This document shows, piece after piece, positions 8,737 through 16,795 of a stretch of DNA of 64,000 nucleotides. The position numbers and the translations under genes are program-made. Below the pieces are notes generated by a model. The model ran no database searches, was not told the DNA's origin, and worked only from the letters and a program-made list of their open reading frames with translations. This DNA is from CTSoil-043 sp963821235 (lineage in GTDB: Bacteria; Chloroflexota; Limnocylindria; Limnocylindrales; CSP1-4): NCBI GenBank assembly GCA_963821235.1, contig CAWGCS010000001.1, positions 2,170,001 through 2,234,000 on the forward strand. The letters are read 5' to 3'. Positions within the stretch are counted from its first letter, which is position 1. The number at the start of each line of letters is the position of its first letter.

Positions 8737-9417
8737 ATGCGACGCGTGATCGGCCGGCACCTCCACGAGGTGGACGTCGGCTAACTCCTCGAGCTGGCGG
8801 CCCGCCACGAGCGGACGATCGTCGACCTGGGCACGGGCGACGGCGGTGCCGTCGTGCGGGTCGCGCGGGCGCACCCCCGGGCGCTGGTCGTGGGCATCGA
8901 CGCCGACGCCGCCGCCATGCGCGAGCGCTCCGCCGCCGCGGCCCGCCCGGCCGATCGGGGAGGGCTGCCGAACGCCCTGCTCCTCGCCGCCGGTGCCGAG
9001 CAGCTGCCGGCCGAGCTCGCAGCAATCGCCGACGACCTGCACGTCACGCTGCCCTGGGGCTCGCTGCTGCGCGGGGCGATCCTGCCTGAGCCGTGGTTCG
9101 TCGAGCTCGTGGTGCGCCTCCTGCGGCCCGGCGGCTGGGCGCGCCTGATCCTGTCCACGGGGCCCAGGGAGGTCGCCACGGGCCTGGCGGCCCTCGACGC
9201 CGCCGGGGCGAGCGCCCTTGCCGACGCCTACGCATGCGCCGGCCTGCGACCGATCTGCGCCCGCCCTGTCACCGCCGCCGACGTCAGCGAGTTGGGCTCA
9301 TCCTGGGCCAAGCGCCTGCGCATTCCGGCCCGCAGGGCTGCGTGGCGCCTCGATCTCCGCGCACCAGGCGGGCGGGGACTCGAGCCGCGGCCTCAGGCGG
9401 CCGGAGACCCCGTCTGA
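8737..9417 (+). pseudogene. KamB/NpmA-like 16S rRNA A1408 methyltransferase, interrupted by an in-frame TAA
   Basis: Read from the ATG at 8737 the frame gives the MRRVIGRHLHEVDVG opening of the KamB/NpmA family, then TAA at 8782-8784, then the rest without interruption. The remainder holds SAM motif I VDLGTGDGGAVVRVA, VVGIDADAAAMRE, the GGLPNALLLAAGAEQLP segment and LPWGSLLRGAI, all hallmarks of this family of N1-A1408 16S rRNA methyltransferases (aminoglycoside resistance in known members). Including the stop codon the span is 227 codons, matching the 215-220 residues of NpmA and KamB. Any internal start after the TAA that keeps motif I would be a CTG; the GTG at 8854 would lose it. It is either a recent nonsense mutation or a base-call error. 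Confidence 0.75.
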
Positions 9418-9430
9418 GGCCCGTCCAACT

Positions 9431-9458
9431 ACTTCCGATAATGCAAGTTATGTTGGTT
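9431..9458. other. dif-like XerC/XerD recombination site (candidate)
   Basis: A 28-bp AT-rich block in a GC-rich setting has the 11-6-11 layout of bacterial dif sites. The left arm is ACTTCCGATAA, the spacer TGCAAG and the right arm TTATGTTGGTT. By eye the arms match the Bacillus subtilis dif arms (as I remember them) at 9/11 and 7/11 positions, and the right arm begins TTATGTT as in Escherichia coli dif. It sits 14 bases after the methyltransferase stop, at the edge between the core operon and the accessory island. It could be the chromosomal dif or an Xer-dependent integration site; no second copy was seen in the window. Confidence 0.5.
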
Positions 9459-10113
9459 ACAGCCTTGAACCATCAACCTTGCGCACGAAACGCTCATACG
9501 AGGCGCTCCTGGCCCTGGGTGCGCGCGCGATGCCGAGGTCGAGCACGGCTTGCGCAACACGCGGGGAGTGGAACTCGCAATAGCCTGGCGGGCGGGAAGA
9601 CTTGACTGCTCGGCGATAGCGTTCCTTCGCGTTGTCGAGCTGCCCAACGTCCCTGCCAACATAGTCGGTCGGCTGTCGCCAGTGAGCGACTACGCGGGTC
9701 GCTGCTTCGGGCCATTGGAACCACCACGCCTCCGTCTCCCATGAAGGGACGACGGCATTGCCGTTGATCCCCACGGCGAGGAGTGCAGCCTCAATCCGGG
9801 ATGCGAGTGCGACGTCTTGCGGCTCGTAGTCGTCGCAGTCCTGATGGACGAATACGGCGGCAATGCGGTTCCTGACCTCGGCAGCGCGGGCGAGAGTCGC
9901 GGCTTTCTGGGCGAGGGTCCGAGCGCGGCGCGGCTCGTGGTTCCGGGCCAACACCATTGGATTGACACGCCGCGCAAACCCGCCTCGGTATCGCGGCCTC
10001 AGCGCCCGGATGAGGGCCTCGACGGCCTCCGCGTCGTATTGGTCCTCACCCAGGATGAGGACCACTGACGGTCGAGCGATGGCCGCCGGCACGGCGCGAT
10101 GCGAGCTGCTCAA
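9457..10113 (-). CDS. TOPRIM-like (DUF4276/RloB-type) partner of the AAA ATPase
   Basis: 218 residues. The pattern VVLILGEDQYDAEAVEALI near residues 17-35, with a Glu after the first strand, and VFVHQDCDDYEPQDVA near 86-101, with a clustered Asp pair, resembles the TOPRIM catalytic layout of OLD, DUF4276 and RloB/DUF4435 proteins, which are metal-dependent nucleases. Its ATG overlaps the ATPase stop by four bases, so the two are one transcriptional and probably functional unit. Known relatives of such pairs are anti-phage systems (PARIS AriA-AriB, Gabija-like and OLD-type systems). The exact family cannot be fixed by eye, and the gene could also be an unrelated nuclease. Confidence 0.5.
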   Translation of the reverse strand: MSSSHRAVPAAIARPSVVLILGEDQYDAEAVEALIRALRPRYRGGFARRVNPMVLARNHEPRRARTLAQKAATLARAAEVRNRIAAVFVHQDCDDYEPQDVALASRIEAALLAVGINGNAVVPSWETEAWWFQWPEAATRVVAHWRQPTDYVGRDVGQLDNAKERYRRAVKSSRPPGYCEFHSPRVAQAVLDLGIARAPRARSASYERFVRKVDGSRL

Positions 10114-11336
10114 CCGGGGACACCGCCTAGCTGGCCACTGAACCAGAGTTCGCCAAGCCGCAACTCGCCACCACTTCCCTCCTCCATCGCTCGGACGTCC
10201 TCGGGCTTGATCGCGGGAATACGGGAACCTCCGGTCACGAAGTCTCGCTCACAGACGATCAGCTCCTCGGGCCGCAGGCGGTTGACGAGTGCGGGTGAGT
10301 GCGTTGCGAGAAGAAGCTGCGTCCTCTCCGAGGCATCACGAAGCAGCTCTGCCATCCGGTCAAACACGTAGGGGTGAAGGCCGTGATCCAACTCCTCGAT
10401 CACGGTGATCGGGGCGGGTTCAGGATCGTGCAGAACAGCAAGCAGCGCGAGGATTCGGATTGTCCCGAACGATGCTTCGGCAAGCCGAGTTGCCCCCGAC
10501 AGCCCCTTCTCCAAGAGTTCAACCGTCACGCCCTCGCTCGGGCCAACACCGGATCGGAAGGTGACATCGCTCAATCCTGGGACGAGGGCCCGTGCGTCTT
10601 CCATAAGGGAGGCAAACACATCTTCGTGGGAGCGGCTCAGCGCCCACAGGTAGGCTGAAAGGTTGGACGCATCCGCCTGAATCGAGGTCCCGTCCGAGTA
10701 GACGGACGGACGGCGTGCGGCGCTCACATCAATGTCGACGACGCGGAACCCGAGGAAGAGCCTCGCGAAACGCTCAACCTCCCTTCCGCCTGCATCGGGC
10801 GCAAGCCGAGGCAGACTCGCCAAACCGAGCAAATCCCTGCGAAGGCGCAAGTCCGCAGTCTCCTCGCGGGTGCGTTCTCCAGACAGCTCGTCAAGGAACG
10901 CGACCCCCATACCGCGGATCGTGATCCTTCGCCCTCGTCCGGCTTTGCGCTTGAACGCGAACTCCTCGCGACGGATCAGGAAGTCGCGCGTCACCTTCAT
11001 GGTTGGTGTCTTGTAGGCTCGCTCCCAGAACGTCAGCTTGTACTCGTCGGGCGCGTTCAGAGTCGCGTTCGCGGTCACAAGGGCTTTGACGCGGATCTCG
11101 ATGGTCGAGGCTTTCTGTTCGACACCCCTGAAGCGCAGTCGATCGAAGCCGCCTCGCATGGCGATGGCGGGCGCGAGGTCAAGCCTTGCGGAGTCCCCAA
11201 GGAAGGCGACCACGTCGAGGAGGTTCGATTTCCCAGCCTCATTTGGGCCGACCAATACGTTGAGGCGACCGAGGCGGACAACCGCGTTTGCGAGACTCTT
11301 GTAGTTGGTGACTCCTAGTTCAAGGAGCTCAGACAT
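10110..11336 (-). CDS. AAA15/AAA21-type ABC-like ATPase (RecF/OLD-like)
   Basis: 408 residues. N-terminal NYKSLANAVVRLGRLNVLVG leads into the Walker A GPNEAGKSN (residues 32-40). An ABC-signature-like region is near SFGTIRILALLAVL, Walker B is ITVIEELDHGLHP with a catalytic Glu pair, and the H-loop is LLATHSPALVN. The insertion between them lacks the long coiled coil of SMC proteins, as expected for OLD/RloA/AriA-type ATPases. It is the first gene of a leftward two-gene unit with the TOPRIM-like protein. Codon use and GC are less extreme than in the core genes nearby, suggesting transfer. Likely role: phage or plasmid sensing for the partner nuclease (inference from family and context). Confidence 0.8.
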   Translation of the reverse strand: MSELLELGVTNYKSLANAVVRLGRLNVLVGPNEAGKSNLLDVVAFLGDSARLDLAPAIAMRGGFDRLRFRGVEQKASTIEIRVKALVTANATLNAPDEYKLTFWERAYKTPTMKVTRDFLIRREEFAFKRKAGRGRRITIRGMGVAFLDELSGERTREETADLRLRRDLLGLASLPRLAPDAGGREVERFARLFLGFRVVDIDVSAARRPSVYSDGTSIQADASNLSAYLWALSRSHEDVFASLMEDARALVPGLSDVTFRSGVGPSEGVTVELLEKGLSGATRLAEASFGTIRILALLAVLHDPEPAPITVIEELDHGLHPYVFDRMAELLRDASERTQLLLATHSPALVNRLRPEELIVCERDFVTGGSRIPAIKPEDVRAMEEGSGGELRLGELWFSGQLGGVPG

Positions 11337-11581
11337 GACGCCTCATCCTGAACTTGGTCGACGCAGAGGGCGGGGCATCGCAGCCGAGTCGAACCCGAGC
11401 GATCCGCAGCGCCACGAACTGGCGAGCCGAGAAGAACCAGACGGGCCACACATTGGCCGACACAACTCCCTGAACGCACGGCTTTCGCTGCGGCCTGCCA
11501 TCCATCCCGTTCTCTACTCTGCTGCCTGCGAACGATTATGCGGTGACGCCGCGCATCCCGTCTCGACCCCGAGCGCGTTGA

Positions 11582-12396
11582 CCACTGGCTGACCGGCTCG
11601 AAGGACCGGCCGGCCTGCTCGACCGGAGTTCCCGACCCCGGCGTTCACCGCGGGCCACGCCGGCGCACGAGGTCCGACGCATCGTCGCCGCCCGACAGGC
11701 CTGGCGCTGGGGCCCCGACCCTCTCCGACCGCTGCTCGGCCATCCGCCCTCGACGGTCGGGGCCGTCCTGCGCCGGGGCGGGCTGGCGCGCCTGACCGAC
11801 ATCGACCGTCCGAGCAGACTGCCCGCCCGACGCTACGAGGTCTGCCACCCGAGTGCCCTCGTCCACCAGGACCACAAGAAGCTCGTGCGCATCCCCGATG
11901 GCGGCGGCCATCGTGTCCATGGGCGCTCGACGGAGATGCGCCGCAAGCCCGGGCTCGGCTACGACCACCTAGAGGTGATCGTCGACGACCGGAGCCGCCG
12001 CGGCGTCGTGGTCGAGGTCCCCGACGACAGCGGCGCGAGTGCGGCCACGGCGCTGGCCCAGGCCCTCGCCGTGTTCGCGGCGGATGGGATCACGGTCGAG
12101 CGGGTCCTGACCGACAACGGGCTGGCCTACCGCTCGCACGCCTACCGGGCGGTCCTCGGCGAACGCCGCCACAGCCGGACTCGGCCCTATCGACCGCAGA
12201 CCAACGGCAAGGCCGAGCGGTTCATCGGGACCCTGCTCCGCGAGTGGGCATACGCCCGACCCTATGGTCCAACGCCGAGCGACTCGAGGCGCTGTCGGTC
12301 TTCGTCGATTACTACTATCAGCGCCGCCCGCACACCGCGCTCGGTGGCCTCTCACCCTCGGCCGTTGTCAACAACGTCCGTGGTGACCACAGCTAG
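11582..12396 (+). pseudogene. IS481-family transposase remnant
   Basis: An open stretch after a stop at 11579 gives LLDRSSRPRRSPR and STVGAVLRRGGLARL (helix-turn-helix part), then LVHQDHKKL with the first catalytic Asp, VLTDNGLAYRS with the second Asp and NGKAERFIGTLLREWAYARPYG with the Glu: a complete DDE set. Around 12270 the frame is lost, and the C-terminus continues one frame over as NAERLEALSVFVDYYYQRRP to the TAG at 12394-12396. The extreme N-terminus is also missing. No terminal inverted repeats were found by eye. It is a decayed IS481-like insertion in the island. Confidence 0.75.
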
Positions 12397-12402
12397 GGCG
12401 CG

Positions 12403-12498
12403 GCGCTGGTCTAGAGACTGGTGAGGGTGCGCTTGGCGAGGTCGGCGGGGTCGAGGCCGGGCGGGTTGAGCCAGCCGTCGCGGAGCTGGACGAGGCGG
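12403..12498. repeat. Detached copy of the 3' end of the MmeI-like gene
   Basis: This segment repeats 16925-17021: the last 80 bases (12419-12498) are identical by eye and the rest differs by three substitutions and one base of length. In the second copy it encodes the RDGWLNPPGLDPADLAKR part of the MmeI-like protein. Here it lies between the IS481 remnant and the ImmA gene and is not part of an intact gene. Both copies have the same orientation, so recombination could delete the 4.5 kb between them. Confidence 0.85.
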
Positions 12499-12507
12499 TG
12501 CACATGA

Positions 12508-13167
12508 TCACAGGCCCAGCGAGGACTGGCCGGCGGGTGGTCGACGACCGGGCCGTGGAACGCCGTTCTCGTCCCGATGGCCCAGCCCTTCTTCGGCGAG
12601 TCGCACCAATGTAGCCTGTCCGCTGAGTCCGAGGTGCTCAGCGAGGGAGAGCGTTGCAGTCCAGCCATCGCAACCGATGGAGCGGTATGCATCCATGAGG
12701 ACATCCGTCGGCGCCAGTAGGTAGCTCGCGAAGAGGTGAGCCTGGTGCTCTCGACGCGCCTCCGCGCGCGTCATTCCCAGTGACGGTGTCTCGTCACGGC
12801 CGAAGACCAATCGCCGGCAACGGACGGGCTCGCCAGCATTCCAGAGCATTGTTGTGTCGGAGCCGGCCTTGACATCGCCGACGTGCAGCTCCCAGTGCCC
12901 TATCTCATGGGCGACAGTGAACCGGTAGAACCCAGGGTTGCCCAAGAGCAGCGATCTCTGGTCTTCGTTGATACGGATCAGCCTCTCGTCGGCAACCAGT
13001 TCCGCAGCGATGTCGCGTCCATCAACGGGCGCGATCGGCTCCCAGAGAAGACCGAGATCCAGAGCATCAACCAGCCGGTCGATATCAAACCCAAGACGCA
13101 GATCGTGTCGGTGCCAATGGGCGACCGCGAGCCGCTCGATCCGCTGGCGTGGGATGAAATCGGTCAT
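12508..13167 (-). CDS. ImmA/IrrE-family metallopeptidase
   Basis: 219 residues. The zinc-protease motif HEIGHWELH is near residues 87-95, and a downstream acidic region HLFASYLLAP supplies the usual third ligand area. ImmA-type peptidases cleave or inactivate the repressor encoded beside them and act in mobile-element or stress switches. The ATG overlaps the stop of the XRE repressor gene by four bases, the standard arrangement. The C-terminal ~25 residues are basic and atypical, and run up to the repeat at 12498, so the original 3' end may have been replaced by rearrangement. Confidence 0.85.
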   Translation of the reverse strand: MTDFIPRQRIERLAVAHWHRHDLRLGFDIDRLVDALDLGLLWEPIAPVDGRDIAAELVADERLIRINEDQRSLLLGNPGFYRFTVAHEIGHWELHVGDVKAGSDTTMLWNAGEPVRCRRLVFGRDETPSLGMTRAEARREHQAHLFASYLLAPTDVLMDAYRSIGCDGWTATLSLAEHLGLSGQATLVRLAEEGLGHRDENGVPRPGRRPPAGQSSLGL

Positions 13168-13532
13168 TCCTGTTCCCCGTCGCCCTCCTCGATCCCTGCG
13201 ACGCCGTAGATCTCCCGCATCTTGTCCGGCGGGATCCCCGGCAGGCGCCTGAGTAGGCGGCCCATGTTGGGTTCTCGGCGCGCTCGTTCTGTGAGTTCCG
13301 GCGGAACGCGGCCCGCCAGAGCCAGCAGTTCGTCCGCATCGACCTCGAAGAACACAGCCATCCTCTGAAGCGTGTCCTCTCCCGGTGTGTCCGCGCCGTT
13401 CTCGATCTTCGAGAGATACGTGAAGTCCAACCGGAGTTCGTCGGCCAGACCACGCTGGGTTAGCTTCCGATCCAATCGCAGGTCACGCAGTCGGGCTCCG
13501 AGTGGCGTCCTCACTTGTTGCCGTCTCCACAT
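13164..13532 (-). CDS. XRE-family HTH repressor paired with ImmA
   Basis: 122 residues. LGARLRDLRLDRKLTQRGLADELRLDFTYLSKIENG is a lambda-repressor-like HTH near residues 11-46, followed by PGEDTLQRMAVFFEVDADELLALAG, the usual dimerisation region. The tail is probably the substrate of the ImmA-like protease. The ATG at 13532 sits five bases after a TAGAAT hexamer, so the mRNA may be leaderless. It is the first gene of the pair; its regulated target could be the island itself. Confidence 0.85.
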   Translation of the reverse strand: MWRRQQVRTPLGARLRDLRLDRKLTQRGLADELRLDFTYLSKIENGADTPGEDTLQRMAVFFEVDADELLALAGRVPPELTERARREPNMGRLLRRLPGIPPDKMREIYGVAGIEEGDGEQE

Positions 13533-13537
13533 GCAGT

Positions 13538-13543
13538 ATTCTA
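13538..13543 (-). promoter_or_regulatory. Candidate -10 box for the XRE-ImmA operon
   Basis: TAGAAT on the minus strand ends five bases before the ATG of the XRE gene, in an AT-rich patch. That spacing implies a leaderless or near-leaderless transcript. No convincing -35 box was identified. Confidence 0.35.
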
Positions 13544-13626
13544 CCCAACATCATGTCGGGAGCATCCGTCAACAGGTCTGCCTCCCGATCAGCCTGCGCT
13601 CCCGGCCCACATGGAGGCATCGTACC

Positions 13627-13986
13627 GTGAGCAAGGGCCCGCCGATCCCGACCCCGCGCCCGAAGCGCCCCGTCGTTCAGCTCGACGACATGCCGTGGGG
13701 GCCAGGAGCTGGCCGAGGAGGCGTCGAGCCTTCACCGTGCGCGACGGTTCGCATCCACGATGTCGAGCTGTCGCAAGCGATCGGCGCACCGACACCGGTC
13801 GTCGCCGTCCCGATCGACGGTGTCGTGCGCATCATCTCGAAGGGGATCATTGTCGCGACCCTCCCCGCCAATGTCAGCCTGGACTTGGTGGCCTGCATGC
13901 GATCCGGCTGGCGCTACTTCGGCCACCTAGAGCCGACTACCACCGGCGTGGGGAGGCTAACGCTCGAGGGTCGTCGTCTCGAATGA
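13627..13986 (+). CDS. Hypothetical protein upstream of the DUF4417-like gene
   Basis: 119 residues from a GTG start; unrecognised. It opens with a Pro-rich basic stretch (PIPTPRPKRPVVQLDD), then a hydrophobic beta-rich part (VVAVPIDGVVRIISKGIIVATLPANV) and ends RRLE. There is no signal peptide or membrane helix. Its TGA overlaps the ATG of the next gene (ATGA), so the two are probably translated together. An earlier in-frame start (13372) would overlap the XRE gene and is not favoured. Confidence 0.5.
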   Translation: MSKGPPIPTPRPKRPVVQLDDMPWGPGAGRGGVEPSPCATVRIHDVELSQAIGAPTPVVAVPIDGVVRIISKGIIVATLPANVSLDLVACMRSGWRYFGHLEPTTTGVGRLTLEGRRLE

Positions 13987-15095
13987 GGCCCCCGTGGGCT
14001 GGTGAAGACCAGCTCCCCTTGCTGGCGTCCACTTGCCGGTGCTACGGCCGGTTCGGGTGCGGGCATGACGTCCCCGCCGGGCCGGGCCGGTTGAGGCCTC
14101 TTCAACCCGACTTCGACACGCGCGTCCTCGCAGTCGGCGGGCTCGACTTCGACACCGTGGTCGCCAAACCGCAGCGAGCCATTGAACTCCCCCGCGTCAT
14201 CCCGGCGATCGATGGGACGGAGGCAAGCCGGGGCGTCTTCCGGCCTGCGGTGGCAGTGATGCTCAAGGACTGGCCTTCGGCTCGGAGCATGATCACCCGG
14301 ACGGACACACCGCAGGAGTGGCTCGGGCTCCCGCGCGAGATTCACATCTTGCTGACCTTGTTCGGCCCGGATCGGGATCTTGAGCGGCTCTGGGACGACC
14401 GCTCGTTGTTCGTTCGCGCCCTCGACAAGTTCTCGCCGACCGCCCTCGTTGGGCCCGGCTTCTCCACCTGGGATGGTGACCCGTGGCTCGAGCACCGCTA
14501 CCAGTTGAAGCGAAGCTGGGAGTTCTTCCGCCTACTCCAGGACCACGGGCACAACGCGATTCCCCACCTTTCGTGGGGCCGCCAGATCGATGCATCAGAC
14601 GTCGCCGACTGGCTCAACGACAACGACGTGGACATCGTCGCCGTCGATGGACAGTGCCTTGCCGATACCGTTCCGATATGGCTGGCGCAACTCGCGTGGC
14701 TCCGTCAGAGACTCTCGCGCCCGCCCACCTTACTTGTGGCCGGTATTCGATCGGCGCCGTATCTCCGCGACCTCTTCGAGGTCTGGCCCGACACCCGCGT
14801 GGTCTACAACGGTCTGAGGACGGCCGGGGCCCATCGGGAGCTTCGATCCGGTCCCGGAGGCACGCTCTACCGGGTCCGCCACCCGCGAACGGACAGTGCC
14901 GATCGACCGGGCCTGTGGGCCCTAGGGGCCGACGCGGACCCCACGCCCGGGCACCTGTATCAGCGGTCCATCCGCACGTTGGAGCGAGCCCTTCCGCCCG
15001 TCGTTTGGGCCCCCGTCAAGCCGCCGGTCCTCGCTGTTCAACGGTCGAAGCAACACGATAGGCTCATGGCGGCGAGCCCACGTCTTGCGAAGTAG
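13983..15095 (+). CDS. DUF4417-like protein
   Basis: 370 residues. The central part (REIHILLTLFGPDRDLERLW, then FSPTALVGPGFSTWDGDPWL and GHNAIPHLSWGRQIDASDVADWL) resembles the DUF4417 family, small proteins often found on phages and integrative elements whose function is unknown. Near the N-terminus CRCYGRFGCGHD holds three Cys and a His that could bind metal. The last ~60 residues are a basic extension. The start at 13983 is chosen because it overlaps the previous stop by four bases. Codon use is less GC-biased than in the core genes. Confidence 0.5.
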   Translation: MRPPWAGEDQLPLLASTCRCYGRFGCGHDVPAGPGRLRPLQPDFDTRVLAVGGLDFDTVVAKPQRAIELPRVIPAIDGTEASRGVFRPAVAVMLKDWPSARSMITRTDTPQEWLGLPREIHILLTLFGPDRDLERLWDDRSLFVRALDKFSPTALVGPGFSTWDGDPWLEHRYQLKRSWEFFRLLQDHGHNAIPHLSWGRQIDASDVADWLNDNDVDIVAVDGQCLADTVPIWLAQLAWLRQRLSRPPTLLVAGIRSAPYLRDLFEVWPDTRVVYNGLRTAGAHRELRSGPGGTLYRVRHPRTDSADRPGLWALGADADPTPGHLYQRSIRTLERALPPVVWAPVKPPVLAVQRSKQHDRLMAASPRLAK

Positions 15096-15219
15096 GGGCG
15101 AGGGTACTCAGGGGGCTCAGTGACGATCATCGCGTCCGCACCACTCTGCCGCGCGAAGGGGTGCTGCGTTCTGTCGCACACGCTCAGACCCGCTCCGAAG
15201 CGTCGACCCGAGGTAAGAG

Positions 15220-15858
15220 ATGACGGTTGACTGGACGAACCCGACTGTCCAAGGTGCTCTTGTCGCCGCAGCGATAGGCGTCGTCGGCGTGGTGATCGCC
15301 GGAGCTGCCGGGGTGATCGGCGCGATCGCGGGCGCACGGATTGGCGCAGCCGCAATGATCCGCGAGGGCGAGCGCTTGCGTCGTGACGCCGCCACCAGCC
15401 GGATCCGCGAGTGGAGCGTGAGACGGATCGAAGACACCCGCACGCAGCTAGTCGCGGTCACGGACGGGTTCCTTGCCCTCATGGAGAAGGACGTCTCCTT
15501 GGCACAGCAGCATTTCAAGCGCATGAACCAGCCGCTGTTGGCGAACGCGCGGCTCGTCGGAGACGTGGAGTCCCTCACTGCGACCGCGCGCGCTATCGTG
15601 AGCACGATCTCGGTCCTGAAGGGGAATCGTCTTCTCGTCGCGGTGCGCCTGGCGACCACGAATCCGTTCCGGGACGAGGACCGCGAGGCCATGCGCGACG
15701 CGAGGGCCGGCATCCTCAACGCGCTGGAGCGCCAGCAGGAGCGTGCTCTTCGCGACGAGGCCCTGATCGAGCTGACCGCAGATCAGGTTGCCTCTATCCC
15801 TGAGTTCAACGCAGCCGCGGACGCGCTGGAGGACGTAAGGCAAGACAGGCCCGAGTGA
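15220..15858 (+). CDS. Membrane-anchored helical protein, unknown
   Basis: 212 residues. Residues 9-43 form a Gly/Ala/Val-rich hydrophobic hairpin or two short membrane helices. The rest is predicted helical with heptad-like charge patterns (IREGERLRRDAATSRIREWSV, then LERQQERALRDEALIEL). No catalytic motif is seen. It resembles the gene at 16033-16638 in layout (N-terminal anchor plus ~170 helical residues), although the two are not obviously homologous. Proteins of this shape often occur beside restriction or defence genes, but no role can be assigned. Confidence 0.55.
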   Translation: MTVDWTNPTVQGALVAAAIGVVGVVIAGAAGVIGAIAGARIGAAAMIREGERLRRDAATSRIREWSVRRIEDTRTQLVAVTDGFLALMEKDVSLAQQHFKRMNQPLLANARLVGDVESLTATARAIVSTISVLKGNRLLVAVRLATTNPFRDEDREAMRDARAGILNALERQQERALRDEALIELTADQVASIPEFNAAADALEDVRQDRPE

Positions 15859-16032
15859 TGCTGCCGGTCACGCGCCGGACTCTGGACTACGCCGCCCTGC
15901 CAGCAGCCCGACGGCGGCTCGCATTCCGTCGTCGAACTGCGACGCCAGTCGCGCCTGATTGTCGACCTCGAGGGGGGCAGAGCGTCGATATCGGACTCTA
16001 CGCGGTCAAGGCACTACGACCGATACCCGCGG

Positions 16033-16638
16033 TCATAACCCTCGCCTCCGCACGAGGTCTTCGGCCTCGACGAGACGGCGGCGGGCGGATTCCACAGCTT
16101 CATCGGGCGCTACGCCCATTATCAAGTGTGTCTGCTTTGTCAGGACGTCCGTCCCGATCGCGGAACGAATTGCAGCGACAATTTCCCCGTACGCATCACT
16201 AATTCGTTCGCTCGGCGCGATCTCCCCAGTTCGGGGTCCTCCACGTCCCGTGTAGCGATCCGCCAGGATGCGGGTTGCCGCGGTGTCGTACCGCTCGATC
16301 GCCAGGATCACGTCGTTTGGCAGGAAGACGATGTTCCGAGCCTGAGCGTCTGCCCACTTGGGGTTGTTGCTGAAGAGCGTTCGAACCTCCGACCAGAGTT
16401 GTTCCTGGTGCCCGGCCTCTGCGTGGGTGAACTCGCGCAATGCCAGCACGAGGGTTAGCCGCCGATGTCGTTCGTCGAGGACGGCTATCACCTCTTCACA
16501 TGCCTCGAGCTGGCGCTCGAACAGCTTGGCCCGATATGTTGCCGTCAACTCCCTCCGGTTTCGCCAGAGGTTTAGCGCGGTCACCGCGAGGCTCAACGCC
16601 GCGACGAGCAGGGACCCGGCTTCAACCCATGACGGCAC
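16033..16638 (-). CDS. Membrane-anchored helical protein, unknown
   Basis: 201 residues. One membrane helix at about residues 6-25 (VEAGSLLVAALSLAVTALNLW) is followed by a positive NRRELTATYRAKLFERQ stretch and a helical domain ending in RRRLVEAEDLVRRRG. The topology is like DUF4760-type and other single-pass helical proteins. It reads leftward, the same direction as the MmeI-like gene, which ends the next block 158 bases away. No motif suggests an enzyme. Confidence 0.55.
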   Translation of the reverse strand: MPSWVEAGSLLVAALSLAVTALNLWRNRRELTATYRAKLFERQLEACEEVIAVLDERHRRLTLVLALREFTHAEAGHQEQLWSEVRTLFSNNPKWADAQARNIVFLPNDVILAIERYDTAATRILADRYTGRGGPRTGEIAPSERISDAYGEIVAAIRSAIGTDVLTKQTHLIMGVAPDEAVESARRRLVEAEDLVRRRGL

Positions 16639-16795
16639 GGGTGTTTCTCCTGGCGCCGTGGGCGGCGCTAGTCGCGGGCGCCGTTGCTTCGATCGAACGC
16701 TGTCCCAACTCGTGACGTCGCCGTCGACATAGGCGGATCACCATGTCGCGCCCTGCGTCGAGCCGCGCCCGCGAGCTCGTCGGCCCGGCTCCGCG

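Noticed and set aside
11385..11410. T-loop-like GGTTCGACTC on the minus strand, possible tRNA
   Set aside because: The flanking bases do not form a 5-bp T stem or an acceptor stem; no tRNA gene is supported.
12403..12498. The repeat as an attL/attR pair of an integrase
   Set aside because: It is coding sequence from the MmeI-type gene, and no tyrosine or serine integrase gene lies between the copies.
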